Assembly: GCA_963774415.1 (NCBI GenBank)
Contig: CAVZEU010000003.1
Location: 620,001 to 684,000, forward strand
Source: SZUA-36 sp963774415
Lineage (GTDB): Bacteria; Pseudomonadota; Gammaproteobacteria; Xanthomonadales; SZUA-36
Length of the DNA: 64,000 bases
Reading direction: 5' to 3'
The position numbers and the translations under genes are program-made. A model generated the notes under the pieces. It was not told the origin of the DNA. It saw nothing but the letters and a program-made list of their open reading frames with translations, and did not search any database. Within the stretch, counting starts at the first letter, position 1. Every line of letters begins with the position of its first letter. Below are positions 7,635 through 16,757 of the stretch, piece after piece.

Positions 7635-9696
7635 GACTTGTTTGCACTTCCCGAAGTTGTTCGAGCACCGTTTCAAGCGAGCCGGCCGGCGGCAGGCAAC
7701 GCCCGGCGTGACACACGAATGCCGTAAGCCCGGTGCGTTTTTCAATCGTTCCCAGCGCCCCCGGCAGTTCGGTCTCAGCAGGCCCGATTGCGTAGCAGTG
7801 TACCTTATCCAGCGGCTGCAGGGCTGCCTGCAGCTGTGTAATTTTCCCGGCGTCAGAGCCGATGATGACGACCTGGGGAGGTTGCAGGTGATATTCGTCG
7901 AGCGCCATTAGCAGGCTGGCGTGGGCCAGCGGATATTTACGTATCTGCGTAGCGCTGGCGCGCAAGGCCCGCTGTGCAGTTTCCAGCCAGGTGGGGTCAC
8001 CCTGCAAGTGCCCGATTTCGAGCAAGGCCAGCGCGGCGCAACCACTGGCGCCGGGCGTGGCGTCGTCCTGCAGCGGGCGGATGCGGTGCAGTGGTGTCTG
8101 CTTGTCGGCCGCAGTATAGAAAAAACCGCCGTGTTCCCGGTCCGCGAAGCGCTCGGTGATGGCGTCGGCCAACTGCAGGGCAAAGCGGTAATGGCGGTCT
8201 CGCCAGCGTTGGCGCAGCACCGTCAACACCGACTGCAGCAGCCAGGCGTAATCGTCCAGGTAGGCCGCCGTATGAGATTGGCCCGCCGCGCGAATCGCGT
8301 ACAACTCGCCGTCCGACCACATCTGCTGCCGCAGCGAATCGAGGACCGCCACGGCCTTGTCGATCCACTCGGGTTGCCGCATTGCGGCCCCGGCCCGCGC
8401 CAGGCCGTCGACGGCAAGCGCGTTCCAGCCGGTCAGGCGCTTGGGGTCGGTTGTCGGATGCACGCGCTTTTCGCGGTGCCGCGCGAGCACGCGCGCCGAT
8501 TGTTGCAGCGAGGCGGCGACCTCGCCGGCGCCCAGTTTCATCTCCGCCGCCAATTCATCGTCATCGAAACGCCTGAGCAGGTGCCACGCGCGGCCCTCGA
8601 AATTGGGTGGCTGGTCGAGTCCGTAGGCGCGGCTGAATAAGCGGTATGTGTCTTGCCCGAGCAACGGTTCCACCTCTCCGGCATCCCAGACGTGAAACCC
8701 GCCTTCGATGCCGCCGGCATCGGCGTCGATGCTGGCGCAATAGCCGCCCTCGTCCGCGGTCATGGAACCGTCCAGCCAGCGAACGATGCCGCGGGCGACA
8801 TCGGCGAAGCCGGCATCGGGCAAACCCTGCTTCGCCAGGCGCGCCGATGATTCGGCGTAGAGCGGCAGCAGTTGCGCATTGTCGTAAAGCATTTTTTCAA
8901 AATGTGGGATGCACCAGCGGCCGTCCACCGTGTAGCGGAAAAAGCCCCCGTCCAGATGATCACGCAAACCACTGACGGCCATCTTTCTGAGGCTGTGGTG
9001 GAGAACGGCGGCGAGAGCGCCGTCAGCGTCCCGGTGCCCGCACAGCCTGTTGACAAAACTCAGCAGCGGCGCTTGCGGGAACTTGGGGGCGCCGCCGAAA
9101 CCGCCGTGTTGCCCGTCATGTTGCCGCAGCACCGCGGCAGCGGCGCTGTTCAGGGTGTCCTCGCCGGGCTCGGCCGAGTCCTGGTCCACGCCTTGCATGG
9201 CGCCCACGGCCTGCCGCAGGCTGGCCCCCTGGCGCGCGATTTCCTGCTGGTGCGTGTCGTACCATTGGCGCAGGTTTCTCAATACATCCGGGAACGCCGG
9301 CATGCCCTGGCGTGCTTCCGGCGGAAAGTAGGTTCCGGCAAAAAACGGGGTCAACTCCGCGGGCTCGAGAAATACGGTCAATGGCCAGCCGCCGCCGCGG
9401 CCTGTCAGCAGCTGGTGCGACAGCTGGTAAACCTTGTCCAGGTCCGGGCGCTCCTCGCGATCCACTTTGATATTGACGAACAGGGCGTTCATGACGCGGG
9501 CGATGGCCGGGTTCTCGAACGATTCGTGTGCCATCACATGACACCAGTGGCAGGCGCTGTAACCGATGGACAGCAGGATCGGGGCGTTGCGGGAACGCGC
9601 TTCCGCCAGCGCCTGCTCGTCCCAGGGCTGCCAACTCACCGGGTTTTCGGCGTGCTGTTGCAAATAGAGACTGGAACATCCGGAGAGTCGGTTCAT
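7627..9696 (-). CDS. DUF255 thioredoxin-fold / six-hairpin protein (YyaL, SSP411 family)
   Basis: About 689 residues. The N-terminal third is a thioredoxin-like domain with the family hallmark SACHWCHVMAHESFE, giving a Cys49-x-x-Cys52 pair, followed by a long alpha/alpha-barrel region resembling six-hairpin glycosidases (N-acyl-glucosamine epimerase-like). The family (bacterial YyaL, animal spermatogenesis-associated protein 20) is widespread but its reaction is unsettled. The ATG at 9696 fits the conserved N-terminus (NRLSGCSSLYLQQHAENPV); the frame continues upstream without conservation. The last bases overlap the permease start. No signal peptide is seen, so it should be cytoplasmic. Confidence 0.88.
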   Translation of the reverse strand: MNRLSGCSSLYLQQHAENPVSWQPWDEQALAEARSRNAPILLSIGYSACHWCHVMAHESFENPAIARVMNALFVNIKVDREERPDLDKVYQLSHQLLTGRGGGWPLTVFLEPAELTPFFAGTYFPPEARQGMPAFPDVLRNLRQWYDTHQQEIARQGASLRQAVGAMQGVDQDSAEPGEDTLNSAAAAVLRQHDGQHGGFGGAPKFPQAPLLSFVNRLCGHRDADGALAAVLHHSLRKMAVSGLRDHLDGGFFRYTVDGRWCIPHFEKMLYDNAQLLPLYAESSARLAKQGLPDAGFADVARGIVRWLDGSMTADEGGYCASIDADAGGIEGGFHVWDAGEVEPLLGQDTYRLFSRAYGLDQPPNFEGRAWHLLRRFDDDELAAEMKLGAGEVAASLQQSARVLARHREKRVHPTTDPKRLTGWNALAVDGLARAGAAMRQPEWIDKAVAVLDSLRQQMWSDGELYAIRAAGQSHTAAYLDDYAWLLQSVLTVLRQRWRDRHYRFALQLADAITERFADREHGGFFYTAADKQTPLHRIRPLQDDATPGASGCAALALLEIGHLQGDPTWLETAQRALRASATQIRKYPLAHASLLMALDEYHLQPPQVVIIGSDAGKITQLQAALQPLDKVHCYAIGPAETELPGALGTIEKRTGLTAFVCHAGRCLPPAGSLETVLEQLREVQTSHG

Positions 9697-9881
9697 GGAC
9701 AAATTTCCCTCGCGCTTGCCTGTACACTGCGTCTGTCTTATGCTGCCTGCGATTCTCATTGTACCCGAGCCGGGACAGGTAGCGGGTGGGGTACGACCGC
9801 AGCTCGGCATACATGGCAAACAGGCAGTTGATTCCATTCAGGCATTTATCGGCGACCGGCATCGAAGCCGGCGGGTGAGGT

Positions 9882-10751
9882 ATGCAGGCCAGGTACCCCC
9901 TGATCAATTTCGATCCCGTCGCCATCTCCATCGGTCCGCTGGACATCCACTGGTACGGCATCATGTACCTGCTGGCGTTTCTGGCCTTTTGGGCGATCGG
10001 CAGCCGCCTCGCCGTTACGCGCAAGTGGTACGGCTGGAACAAGGACGATGTCGGCGACGTGCTGTTTTACGGCATGCTCGGCGTCATACTCGGCGGCCGC
10101 ATCGGTTACATGCTGGTTTACGGGCGCGACCTGTTGTTGCGGGACCCGTTGTCCCTGTTCAGGATATGGGATGGCGGCATGTCTTTCCACGGCGGCCTTG
10201 TGGGCGTGATCGTGGCGATGGCCGTGTTTGCGCGCCGCAGGCGCTTTGGTTTCTGGCAGGTGGCCGATTTTGCCGCGCCGCTGGCTCCGATCGGTCTCGC
10301 CTTTGGCAGGCTCGGCAATTTCATCGGCGGCGAGTTGTGGGGCCGGTTAACCGACGTGCCCTGGGCGATGATATTCGCCAGAACCACCGGTTATGGCCCC
10401 AACCAGACCGCCGCCATGGAGGAGGCCTGGCGTTCGGGTTCCCTGGACCACCTGGCAAGACACCCCAGCCAGCTTTACGAGGCCGGGCTCGAGGGGGTGG
10501 CGCTGTTCATTATCATGATGTGGTATTCTGCCCGGCCACGGCCGCCGGGCGCGGTTTCCGGGTTGTTTCTGCTCGGCTACGGCTGTTTTCGCATTTTCGC
10601 CGAGTTTTTCCGCCAGCCGGACGTACAACTCGGCTTTCTGGCAATGCACTGGCTCACGATGGGCATGCTGTTGTCCGTGCCGATGGTCATTGCCGGCCTG
10701 GTCATCATGCTGGTCGCTTACCGCACCCGGTCCAACGAAGGCACTGCGTAA
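9882..10751 (+). CDS. lgt: Prolipoprotein diacylglyceryl transferase
   Basis: Lgt transfers a diacylglyceryl group from phosphatidylglycerol to the lipobox cysteine of prolipoproteins in the inner membrane. The 289-residue sequence has the expected seven or so membrane helices, the N-terminal HWYGIMYLLAFLAF segment, the catalytic-loop pattern DGGMSFHGGLVG, the signature GRLGNFIGGELWGR and the HPSQLYEAGLEG motif. The start has GGTGAGGT just upstream. The gene is followed after 6 bases by thyA, the order seen in many Proteobacteria (lgt-thyA). It would process the lipoproteins predicted elsewhere in this window. Confidence 0.96.
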   Translation: MQARYPLINFDPVAISIGPLDIHWYGIMYLLAFLAFWAIGSRLAVTRKWYGWNKDDVGDVLFYGMLGVILGGRIGYMLVYGRDLLLRDPLSLFRIWDGGMSFHGGLVGVIVAMAVFARRRRFGFWQVADFAAPLAPIGLAFGRLGNFIGGELWGRLTDVPWAMIFARTTGYGPNQTAAMEEAWRSGSLDHLARHPSQLYEAGLEGVALFIIMMWYSARPRPPGAVSGLFLLGYGCFRIFAEFFRQPDVQLGFLAMHWLTMGMLLSVPMVIAGLVIMLVAYRTRSNEGTA

Positions 10752-10757
10752 GAGGCG

Positions 10758-11591
10758 ATGAAGATCTATCTGCAGTTACTGCGCGACATCCTCGAGAAAG
10801 GAACACCGGTCAGTGACCGCACCGGCACCGGCACCATCAGCCTGTTCGGTTACCAGATGCGTTTCGATCTCGCGAGCGGCTTTCCCTGCGTCACGACCAA
10901 GAAGCTGCACCTGAAATCCATTATCCACGAGTTGCTATGGTTCCTTAAAGGCGACACCAACATCGCTTATCTGAACGCCAACGGTGTGAGGATCTGGGAC
11001 GAGTGGGCGGACGAAGACGGCGATCTCGGGCCGGTTTACGGGGCGCAGTGGCGTAAGTGGCCGACCGCGGACGGCCGGCACATCGACCAGCTCGGCCAGT
11101 TGCTGCAGGACTTGCGGGAGCGCCCGCATTCACGCCGGCATATCGTTTCGGCATGGAACCCGGCGGTGCTGCCGGACGAGACCCGTAGCCCGCGGGACAA
11201 CGCCCGGGCGGGCTTGCAGGCGCTGCCGCCGTGTCATTCCCTGTTCCAGTTCCACGTCGCACGCGGCAAACTGAGCTGCCAGTTGTACCAGCGCAGCGCC
11301 GACGCCTTTCTCGGCGTGCCGTTCAACATCGCCTCCTATGCTTTACTGACGATGATGATCGCCCAGGTCGTGGGGCTCGAACCCGGAGATTTCGTGCACA
11401 CGCTGGGTGACGCGCATATTTACCTGAACCACCTCGAACAGGTCGAAACGCAGCTGTCCAGGGAGGTGTTTCCGTTACCGGTCATGCGTATCAACAAGGA
11501 GCGGACGGACCTGTTCGAATTCGTCTACGAGGACTTCGAGTTGCAGAACTACCGCTGTCACCCGGCCATCAGGGCTCCCATCTCCGTTTGA
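10758..11591 (+). CDS. thyA: Thymidylate synthase
   Basis: ThyA methylates dUMP to dTMP using methylene-tetrahydrofolate. The 277-residue protein is 13 residues longer than E. coli ThyA. Core motifs are intact: the RTGTGT phosphate loop near residue 21, the WFLKGDTNIAYL segment, the catalytic Cys159 in LPPCH, QLYQRS and the FNIASYALL block. The extra length is an insertion at about residues 141-155, just before the catalytic loop (PDETRSPRDNARAG). It lies between lgt and folA; its product dihydrofolate is the substrate of the next gene's enzyme. Confidence 0.96.
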   Translation: MKIYLQLLRDILEKGTPVSDRTGTGTISLFGYQMRFDLASGFPCVTTKKLHLKSIIHELLWFLKGDTNIAYLNANGVRIWDEWADEDGDLGPVYGAQWRKWPTADGRHIDQLGQLLQDLRERPHSRRHIVSAWNPAVLPDETRSPRDNARAGLQALPPCHSLFQFHVARGKLSCQLYQRSADAFLGVPFNIASYALLTMMIAQVVGLEPGDFVHTLGDAHIYLNHLEQVETQLSREVFPLPVMRINKERTDLFEFVYEDFELQNYRCHPAIRAPISV

Positions 11592-11617
11592 GGCGACGGC
11601 CGATTGAGCAGCAGGCG

Positions 11618-12112
11618 ATGCAAAAATTTCTCACGCTGATTGCGGCGATGGGTGAAAACCGCGCCATCGGCCTGAATGGCCGCATGCCCTGGCACCTGCC
11701 CGAAGAATTGCAGCACTTCAAGCGCGCCACGATGGGCAAGGCGCTGGTCATGGGCCGCAAGACCTGGCAGGCGATCGGCCGGCCCCTGCCCGGAAGGCAG
11801 AACATCGTCGTCAGCAAAAACGCCGCTTTCACGGCGGCGGGCGCCGACGTCTGCCAATCGCTCGATGCGGCCGTTCGCGCCGCGCGCAGCGAGGAAATCA
11901 TGGTCATCGGCGGCGGCCAGATCTACGCGCTGGCGCTGCCGCGGGCGCAGCGCATGATTCTGACCCTGATCGAGATATCACCGGAGGCCGACACCTGGTT
12001 TCCGCGCTGGTCCGAACGGCACTGGCGAGAAGTCAGCGAGGAGCGTTACGCGGCAGGCACAGGGCAGGAGCACGCCTACCGCATCGTCACGCTGGAAAGG
12101 ATCGCTGCATAG
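11618..12112 (+). CDS. folA: Dihydrofolate reductase
   Basis: FolA reduces dihydrofolate to tetrahydrofolate with NADPH, recycling the cofactor used by ThyA. The protein is about 164 residues, the normal size. It has the N-terminal LIAAMGENRAIGLNGRMPWHLPE region containing the folate-site acidic residue after the PWHLP turn, the MGRKTWQAIGRPLPGR cofactor motif and the MVIGGGQIY glycine motif. I chose ATG 11618 because the conserved strand begins there; upstream codons have no homology pattern. It starts 26 bases after thyA and converges on apaH. Confidence 0.95.
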   Translation: MQKFLTLIAAMGENRAIGLNGRMPWHLPEELQHFKRATMGKALVMGRKTWQAIGRPLPGRQNIVVSKNAAFTAAGADVCQSLDAAVRAARSEEIMVIGGGQIYALALPRAQRMILTLIEISPEADTWFPRWSERHWREVSEERYAAGTGQEHAYRIVTLERIAA

Positions 12113-12149
12113 CCCGCATAGTGCAGCAGTTGGCATCAGGCCTCCACGA

Positions 12150-12167
12150 GGGGTTTGTGCAAACCCC
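12150..12167. terminator. Hairpin between convergent folA and apaH
   Basis: GGGGTTTG (12150-12157) pairs with CAAACCCC (12160-12167). It sits 37 bases past the folA stop and 28 bases past the apaH stop. There is no clear U-tract on either side, so it is a candidate bidirectional or Rho-assisted terminator, or an mRNA 3'-end protector. Confidence 0.5.
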
Positions 12168-12195
12168 CGAAACCGCCGCCACGCACGCGGGGCCG

Positions 12196-13017
12196 TCAAG
12201 GCTGGTTCGGCTTGCATTCGACCTGGAACAGGGCGCGGTCTTCCAGGCGCAGGGCACTTAGCCGCCCGCCCCACACGCAGCCCGAATCCAGCGCGATGTA
12301 GCGCTTCTTCAGGCGCAGGCCCAGCGCCGCCCAATGTCCGAAAGCGACCGTCACGTCACGGGTGCGGCGGTGCTTGTGCTTGAACCAGGGTTTGAAGCCG
12401 CTCGGTTGCGTTCCGGGCGGCCCCGACAGGTCGAATGCGCCCCGGCCTTGCGCGTCGCAAAAGCGCATGCGGGTCAGGATGTTGGTAATCAGGCGCAGGC
12501 GTTTCCAGCCGGTCCGCCCGTCACGCCAGCGGCGGGGGCGGTTGCCATGCAGCTTTTCCAGGAAGCGGGCGCGTCGATCGGATTGCAGGACCGTGGAGAC
12601 TTCCCGCGCCGCACTGACGGTGTCCTGCCAGGTCCACTGCGGGATCACGCCCGCGTGCACGCGCAGCAGGCGGTGGTCTTCAGACCAGCAGGCCAGGGGC
12701 TGGCGCGCCAGCCATTCGATGAGCCCGTCTCCGTCCGCGGCCGTCAGGATGCGTTCGAATTCCGTATGGTCAGAACCCCCTCCGGGGTGCCGTTGGTGTT
12801 CGGCCAGCAGTGCGAGGTCGTGGTTGCCGAGGGTAACGCTGACGCTGCCGGAGATTCCGTGCAACAGGCGCAGGACCTCGAGCGAGCGGCCGCCGCGGTT
12901 GACCAGGTCCCCGCAGAGCCAGAGCTGGTCGGCCGCCGGGTCAAAAGTGACCTTGTCCAGCAGGCGCCGGAGCGACTCATGGCAGCCCTGGATATCTCCG
13001 ATCAGGTACGTGGACAC
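12196..13017 (-). CDS. apaH: Symmetrical bis(5'-nucleosyl)-tetraphosphatase
   Basis: ApaH cleaves Ap4A into two ADP, lowering alarmone dinucleotides and, in enterics, removing Np4 RNA caps. The protein is about 273 residues, the family's usual length. Metallophosphatase motifs are present: YLIGDIQGCHESL at the N-terminus, LCGDLVNRGGRSLEV and LGNHDLALL, then HAGVIPQW. I chose the GTG at 13017 because translation then begins two residues before the first motif. It follows apaG by 17 bases, in the standard rsmA-apaG-apaH order, and is the last gene of the operon. Confidence 0.95.
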   Translation of the reverse strand: MSTYLIGDIQGCHESLRRLLDKVTFDPAADQLWLCGDLVNRGGRSLEVLRLLHGISGSVSVTLGNHDLALLAEHQRHPGGGSDHTEFERILTAADGDGLIEWLARQPLACWSEDHRLLRVHAGVIPQWTWQDTVSAAREVSTVLQSDRRARFLEKLHGNRPRRWRDGRTGWKRLRLITNILTRMRFCDAQGRGAFDLSGPPGTQPSGFKPWFKHKHRRTRDVTVAFGHWAALGLRLKKRYIALDSGCVWGGRLSALRLEDRALFQVECKPNQP

Positions 13018-13034
13018 CGGCTCAACCCCGAGGC

Positions 13035-13400
13035 TCAGTGCAGTGCGTCGGGAACAAAAAGGGTAAATTCGGGAATCTCGGCGCGAAAGGCGCAACCGTC
13101 CGAGGTAACGAACCCATAAGAGCCGCGCATCGAACCCACACGGGTGGGGATCAATGCACCGCTGGTGTAGTTGTACGAGCCGCCGGGCGCCAGCTCGGGC
13201 GTCTCACCGATCACGCCTTCGCCGATCACTTCTTCGACCGCTCCGTCCGCGTGCGTGATGATCCAGTGCCGGTTGCGCAGCGTGATCCTGTGATCGGAGC
13301 GGTTGGTGATATAAATCGTATAGGAAAAGGCGTACTTGTCCTCGTGGCGCCCGAGGAACTCCGGATGTGCTACGACCTGGACTGGAAATTTGGGACTCAT
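13035..13400 (-). CDS. apaG: ApaG protein
   Basis: A small (about 121 residues) single-domain beta-sandwich protein of the ApaG/DUF525 family, also found in F-box protein Fbx3. Conserved runs are YTIYITNRSDHRITLRNRHW, the GEGVIGETPELAPG loop and the MRGSYGF strand near the C-terminus. The ATG at 13400 precedes the conserved domain; a longer in-frame start would reach into rsmA. The molecular role is not established; loss causes magnesium and cobalt efflux phenotypes in Salmonella. It lies between rsmA and apaH, as in E. coli. Confidence 0.94.
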   Translation of the reverse strand: MSPKFPVQVVAHPEFLGRHEDKYAFSYTIYITNRSDHRITLRNRHWIITHADGAVEEVIGEGVIGETPELAPGGSYNYTSGALIPTRVGSMRGSYGFVTSDGCAFRAEIPEFTLFVPDALH

Positions 13401-13425
13401 AACCGCTACCGTGGAGCTGCCGTAT

Positions 13426-14208
13426 TCAGTCTGCACCATCCGGCAGCAAACGTGCAAGCGCGCAGAATTGCGCCAGGCCGAGTTGTTCCGCGCGCTGCCC
13501 CGGGTCGACCCCCGCTGCCTGGATTTGCTCCGCGCTCAGAACCGCTTTGAGCGCGTTGCGCAGGGTTTTTCGCCGCTGGTTGAAGGCCGTGGCGACAACG
13601 CGGTCGAGGCTGCCTTCTGCGCCTGCGTCAAACGGCGGCCGGTCGTGGGGCAGCAGGCGCAGGAATACGGAGCTGACCTTGGGCGCCGGTGTAAAGCTTT
13701 CCGGCATTACCTCGAACAGCGGCGCCACGCGGCAGCGATACCGGGCCATGACGCTCAGGCGCCCGTAGGTGCGGCTGCCGGGTTCCGCGGCCAGGCGGTC
13801 GACGACCTCTTTTTGCAACATGAAGTGCATGTCCCGGATTTGTTCGCTCCAGCGCAGGCAGTGAAAGATCAGCGGCGTGGAGATGTTGTAGGGCAGGTTG
13901 CCAACCAGCCTGAACGGCCGCGGTCCGGCGATGGACGCCAGGTCGGACTTCAATGCATCACGGTTATGAATGTGAACGCGGCTGTGGCCGAAGCGCTGGC
14001 GCAGTGCGGCAGCCAGGTCGCGATCGATCTCGATGAGGTGCAATTCGGCGCCGCTTTCTTCAAGCGGCTCGGTCAAGGCGCCGCGGCCGGGCCCGATTTC
14101 CAGCAGCAGGTCCGTGGGCGCCGGCGCGATGCTGTCGATGATCCGGTCGATGACGCGCCGGTCGCGCAGGAAGTTCTGGCCGAAGCGCTTGCGGGGACGG
14201 TGTTGCAT
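13426..14208 (-). CDS. rsmA: 16S rRNA dimethyladenosine transferase
   Basis: RsmA (KsgA) uses SAM to dimethylate two adjacent adenosines in helix 45 of 16S rRNA, a late checkpoint in 30S assembly. The 260-residue sequence has the N-terminal KRFGQNFLRD motif, the SAM-binding LLLEIGPGRGALTEPL motif I, the acidic residue in LIEIDRD, and the catalytic NLPYNIS motif (about residue 108). The C-terminal part is the short helical domain. It starts 18 bases after pdxA and ends 25 bases before apaG, within the conserved surA-pdxA-rsmA-apaG-apaH operon. Confidence 0.96.
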   Translation of the reverse strand: MQHRPRKRFGQNFLRDRRVIDRIIDSIAPAPTDLLLEIGPGRGALTEPLEESGAELHLIEIDRDLAAALRQRFGHSRVHIHNRDALKSDLASIAGPRPFRLVGNLPYNISTPLIFHCLRWSEQIRDMHFMLQKEVVDRLAAEPGSRTYGRLSVMARYRCRVAPLFEVMPESFTPAPKVSSVFLRLLPHDRPPFDAGAEGSLDRVVATAFNQRRKTLRNALKAVLSAEQIQAAGVDPGQRAEQLGLAQFCALARLLPDGAD

Positions 14209-14226
14209 GCTGCCGTGCCCTGCCGG

Positions 14227-15207
14227 TCAGGACTGCAGGCACATGTTCTGCGCCATCAGGGCGGCGCGGTAGAGGCTCGAAGCGTCGGCGCGATTCAGAC
14301 CCGCTATGTCCAGCGCCGTGCCGTGGTCGACCGACGTGCGCACGAACGGCAGGCCCAGCGTGATATTGACGGCGCGGCCAAAACCGGCGTGCTTGAGTAC
14401 CGGCAGGCCCTGGTCATGGTACATGGCCACGACCGCGTCACAGGCCGCAAGGCGCGGTGCGGTAAAGGCGCTGTCCGCGGGTACCGGGCCAACGGCGTCG
14501 ATGCCCCGGGCAATACAACGGTCGATGGCCTTTCGTATGAACTGCGTGTCTTCGTGGCCGAGGTGGCCGCCTTCACCGGCGTGCGGGTTGAGCCCGAGCA
14601 CCTGGATCGCGGGACGCCGGATGCCAAAGCGCTGCTGCAGTTCAGCCGCGGTGATGCGGATCGTCTCGAAAACGTTGTCGACGGTAATTGCGTCGGCAAC
14701 ATCGCGCAAAGGCAAATGCGTCGTCACCAGGGCGACACGCAAGCTGTCTGCCGCCAGCATCATGACGACCTTCTTTACCCCGGCCAGCTTTGCCAGCAAT
14801 TCCGTGTGACCGCTGAACGGTATACCGGCCTCGTTGATGACCCCCTTGTGCACCGGTGCCGTGACCAGCGCCCCGGCGTGCCCGGAACGCACGAGGCGGA
14901 CGGCCGCTTTGATCGTGGCGACGACATAGGCGGCGTTGGCCGGGTCAGGCTGACCGGCCACGGGCTGCGTTGCGAGTGTCAGTGGGAAACAATTCAGCCG
15001 TCCGGCCGCGACCGGTTCGTCGGGTTGCCACGGCCGTATCTCCAGATCATGGCCGAGGGACTTGGCCGCGTTCTCGAGCAGGTGCGGGTCGGCAACGGCA
15101 AGAACGCGGAGCTCGGGATGCTCCGTGACCAGCCTGATGACACACTCCGGCCCAATTCCGGCCGGTTCGCCCGGCGTCACGGCGAGTATCGGTATATCCA
15201 CGATCAT
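14227..15207 (-). CDS. pdxA: 4-hydroxythreonine-4-phosphate dehydrogenase
   Basis: PdxA oxidises 4-phosphohydroxy-L-threonine in the DXP-dependent pathway to pyridoxal phosphate. The protein is about 326 residues, family size. It begins ILAVTPGEPAGIGPECVIRL, and later shows the metal-binding histidine region SGHTELLAKL, LGLNPHAGEGGHLG and AMYHDQGLPVLKH, all signature positions. I chose ATG 15207 directly before the conserved first strand; the frame is open upstream but without homology. PLP made here supports MetY, also encoded in this window. Confidence 0.95.
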   Translation of the reverse strand: MIVDIPILAVTPGEPAGIGPECVIRLVTEHPELRVLAVADPHLLENAAKSLGHDLEIRPWQPDEPVAAGRLNCFPLTLATQPVAGQPDPANAAYVVATIKAAVRLVRSGHAGALVTAPVHKGVINEAGIPFSGHTELLAKLAGVKKVVMMLAADSLRVALVTTHLPLRDVADAITVDNVFETIRITAAELQQRFGIRRPAIQVLGLNPHAGEGGHLGHEDTQFIRKAIDRCIARGIDAVGPVPADSAFTAPRLAACDAVVAMYHDQGLPVLKHAGFGRAVNITLGLPFVRTSVDHGTALDIAGLNRADASSLYRAALMAQNMCLQS

Positions 15208-15323
15208 GTCGACGTCCCTCCGCGGATTTACGCATCGCGCCTGGCGGTTTGTCACGCGGTTGGCCGCGAACCGGTTCGGCCGCGGCCATTTTGCAGCGGA
15301 TCAACCGCGGTCAGAAGATGATT

Positions 15324-16622
15324 TCACGAGGGCAAACGAATTTCCACGAAGGCCTCGTCACGCATCTGTTGCATGAAGCGCTGTAATTCGACGTCCGCCT
15401 TCTGTTGCATCAGGTTGTTTCTCGCCGCGGCGCGGATCGCCTGGTCGGTGACGTCCTTTTCTCGCTTGCCCAGGCGCTGCACGATGTGCCAGCCGTCCTC
15501 GGTTTGAAACGGTTCGCTGATCTCGCCGTCCTTGAGCCCTGCCAGCGTCTGCTGCATGCGTTCGCCGTAGGCCTGGGCCGAGAACCAGCCCATGTCGCCG
15601 CCGAGGTTGGCGCTGGTCACATCGTCCGAGTTTTTCTTCGCCAGTTCTTCGAAGGAAGCACCCTCATCCAGTTGCTTGCGAATATCGCGGATCCGTTGCA
15701 TCGCGTCGCGGGCGCTGACCAATTCGCTGGTCTTGATCATGATGTGCCGGGCATGGTATTCCGTTGCCATGACCTGGCTGTGGTCGCGGTAGTCGTTGAC
15801 CTTGATGATGTGGAAACCGACAGGACTGCGAATCGGTTGCGTAAACTGCCCGACCTTCAGTGTCTTGATGGCGTCGGCGAACGCGGTCGGTATCGAGTTG
15901 AGATCCCGCCAGCCGACCAGCCCGCCGTCCAGGGCTTCCTCGCTGTCCGAGTAACTGATGGCGGCGGAAGCGAAATCGAGCCCGTCCTGCAACTGCTGAT
16001 AGACGTTTTCGGCCTTGCTCTCCTGGACCGCGATCTGGTCCGGTGTCGCGCCCTGCGGCAGGGCGATCAGAATATGCGAAATGTTGTATTCACCGCCGTT
16101 GAACTTGTCAGACGCCAGTGCAATGTCGATCTCCGTTTCGGTCACCGGTGCCATGCTGTTGACGACCCGCTGTTTGAGACGATCGGCCATCAGTTCCTCG
16201 CCGATATTCTTGCGGAACTCCGCGAAGTCCTCACCTTCCGATTCGATCACGGTACGTAACTGGGAAAGCGTCAGCTTGTTCTGCTTGGCGAGCTTGATCA
16301 GTGCCTGGTCGATGTCCGCGTCGCTGACGTGGATGCCCGTTTCCCGGGCCCGTTGCAATTGCAGCTGACGCATGATGAGGCGTTCCAGCACCTGTTTCTC
16401 CAGCAAGTGCTTTGGCGGTAATTCACCGCCTTGCTGTTGGATTCTGTCGACGACCCCCTTGATGGCGGTATCGAGTTCGCTACGCAGGATGACATCGTCA
16501 TCGACCAGGGCCACGATGGAATCGATCGGTTTGGTTTCTTCCGCCTTGACGTGGCCCGTGATGCCCAGCGAAGCCAGGACCATGCAGCCGAGCCATATTG
16601 CCGGGTGACGAAAATATCTCAT
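15324..16622 (-). CDS. surA: Periplasmic chaperone / peptidyl-prolyl isomerase SurA
   Basis: SurA carries unfolded outer-membrane proteins across the periplasm to the BAM complex. The protein is 432 residues. A signal peptide (about 1-27) is followed by the N-terminal chaperone domain (IDSIVALVDDDVILRSELD) and two parvulin domains, the first near residues 170-275 (NISHILIALP) and the second near 285-385 (ARHIMIKTSE, DMGWFSAQAYGERM). A short C-terminal helix with an RDEAFVEIRL end completes it. It lies downstream of lptD, a major SurA client, with a 135-base gap that may hold an additional promoter. Confidence 0.96.
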   Translation of the reverse strand: MRYFRHPAIWLGCMVLASLGITGHVKAEETKPIDSIVALVDDDVILRSELDTAIKGVVDRIQQQGGELPPKHLLEKQVLERLIMRQLQLQRARETGIHVSDADIDQALIKLAKQNKLTLSQLRTVIESEGEDFAEFRKNIGEELMADRLKQRVVNSMAPVTETEIDIALASDKFNGGEYNISHILIALPQGATPDQIAVQESKAENVYQQLQDGLDFASAAISYSDSEEALDGGLVGWRDLNSIPTAFADAIKTLKVGQFTQPIRSPVGFHIIKVNDYRDHSQVMATEYHARHIMIKTSELVSARDAMQRIRDIRKQLDEGASFEELAKKNSDDVTSANLGGDMGWFSAQAYGERMQQTLAGLKDGEISEPFQTEDGWHIVQRLGKREKDVTDQAIRAAARNNLMQQKADVELQRFMQQMRDEAFVEIRLPS

Positions 16623-16757
16623 ATAGGTGTTTCTCCGGATACGGTAATTTCTTGCGCTCAGTGTTCGATCCCGGCGACGCCAATTGGTTGCATTGACCAG
16701 GGTCGACTTTTGATTTTAACCCATTTTGCATTCACCGACCGGGGTAGCGAGCTAAAT

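Noticed and set aside
13336..15321. 661-codon plus-strand open frame opposite rsmA and pdxA
   Set aside because: Both minus-strand genes are unmistakable and in conserved order; the plus frame is a shadow.
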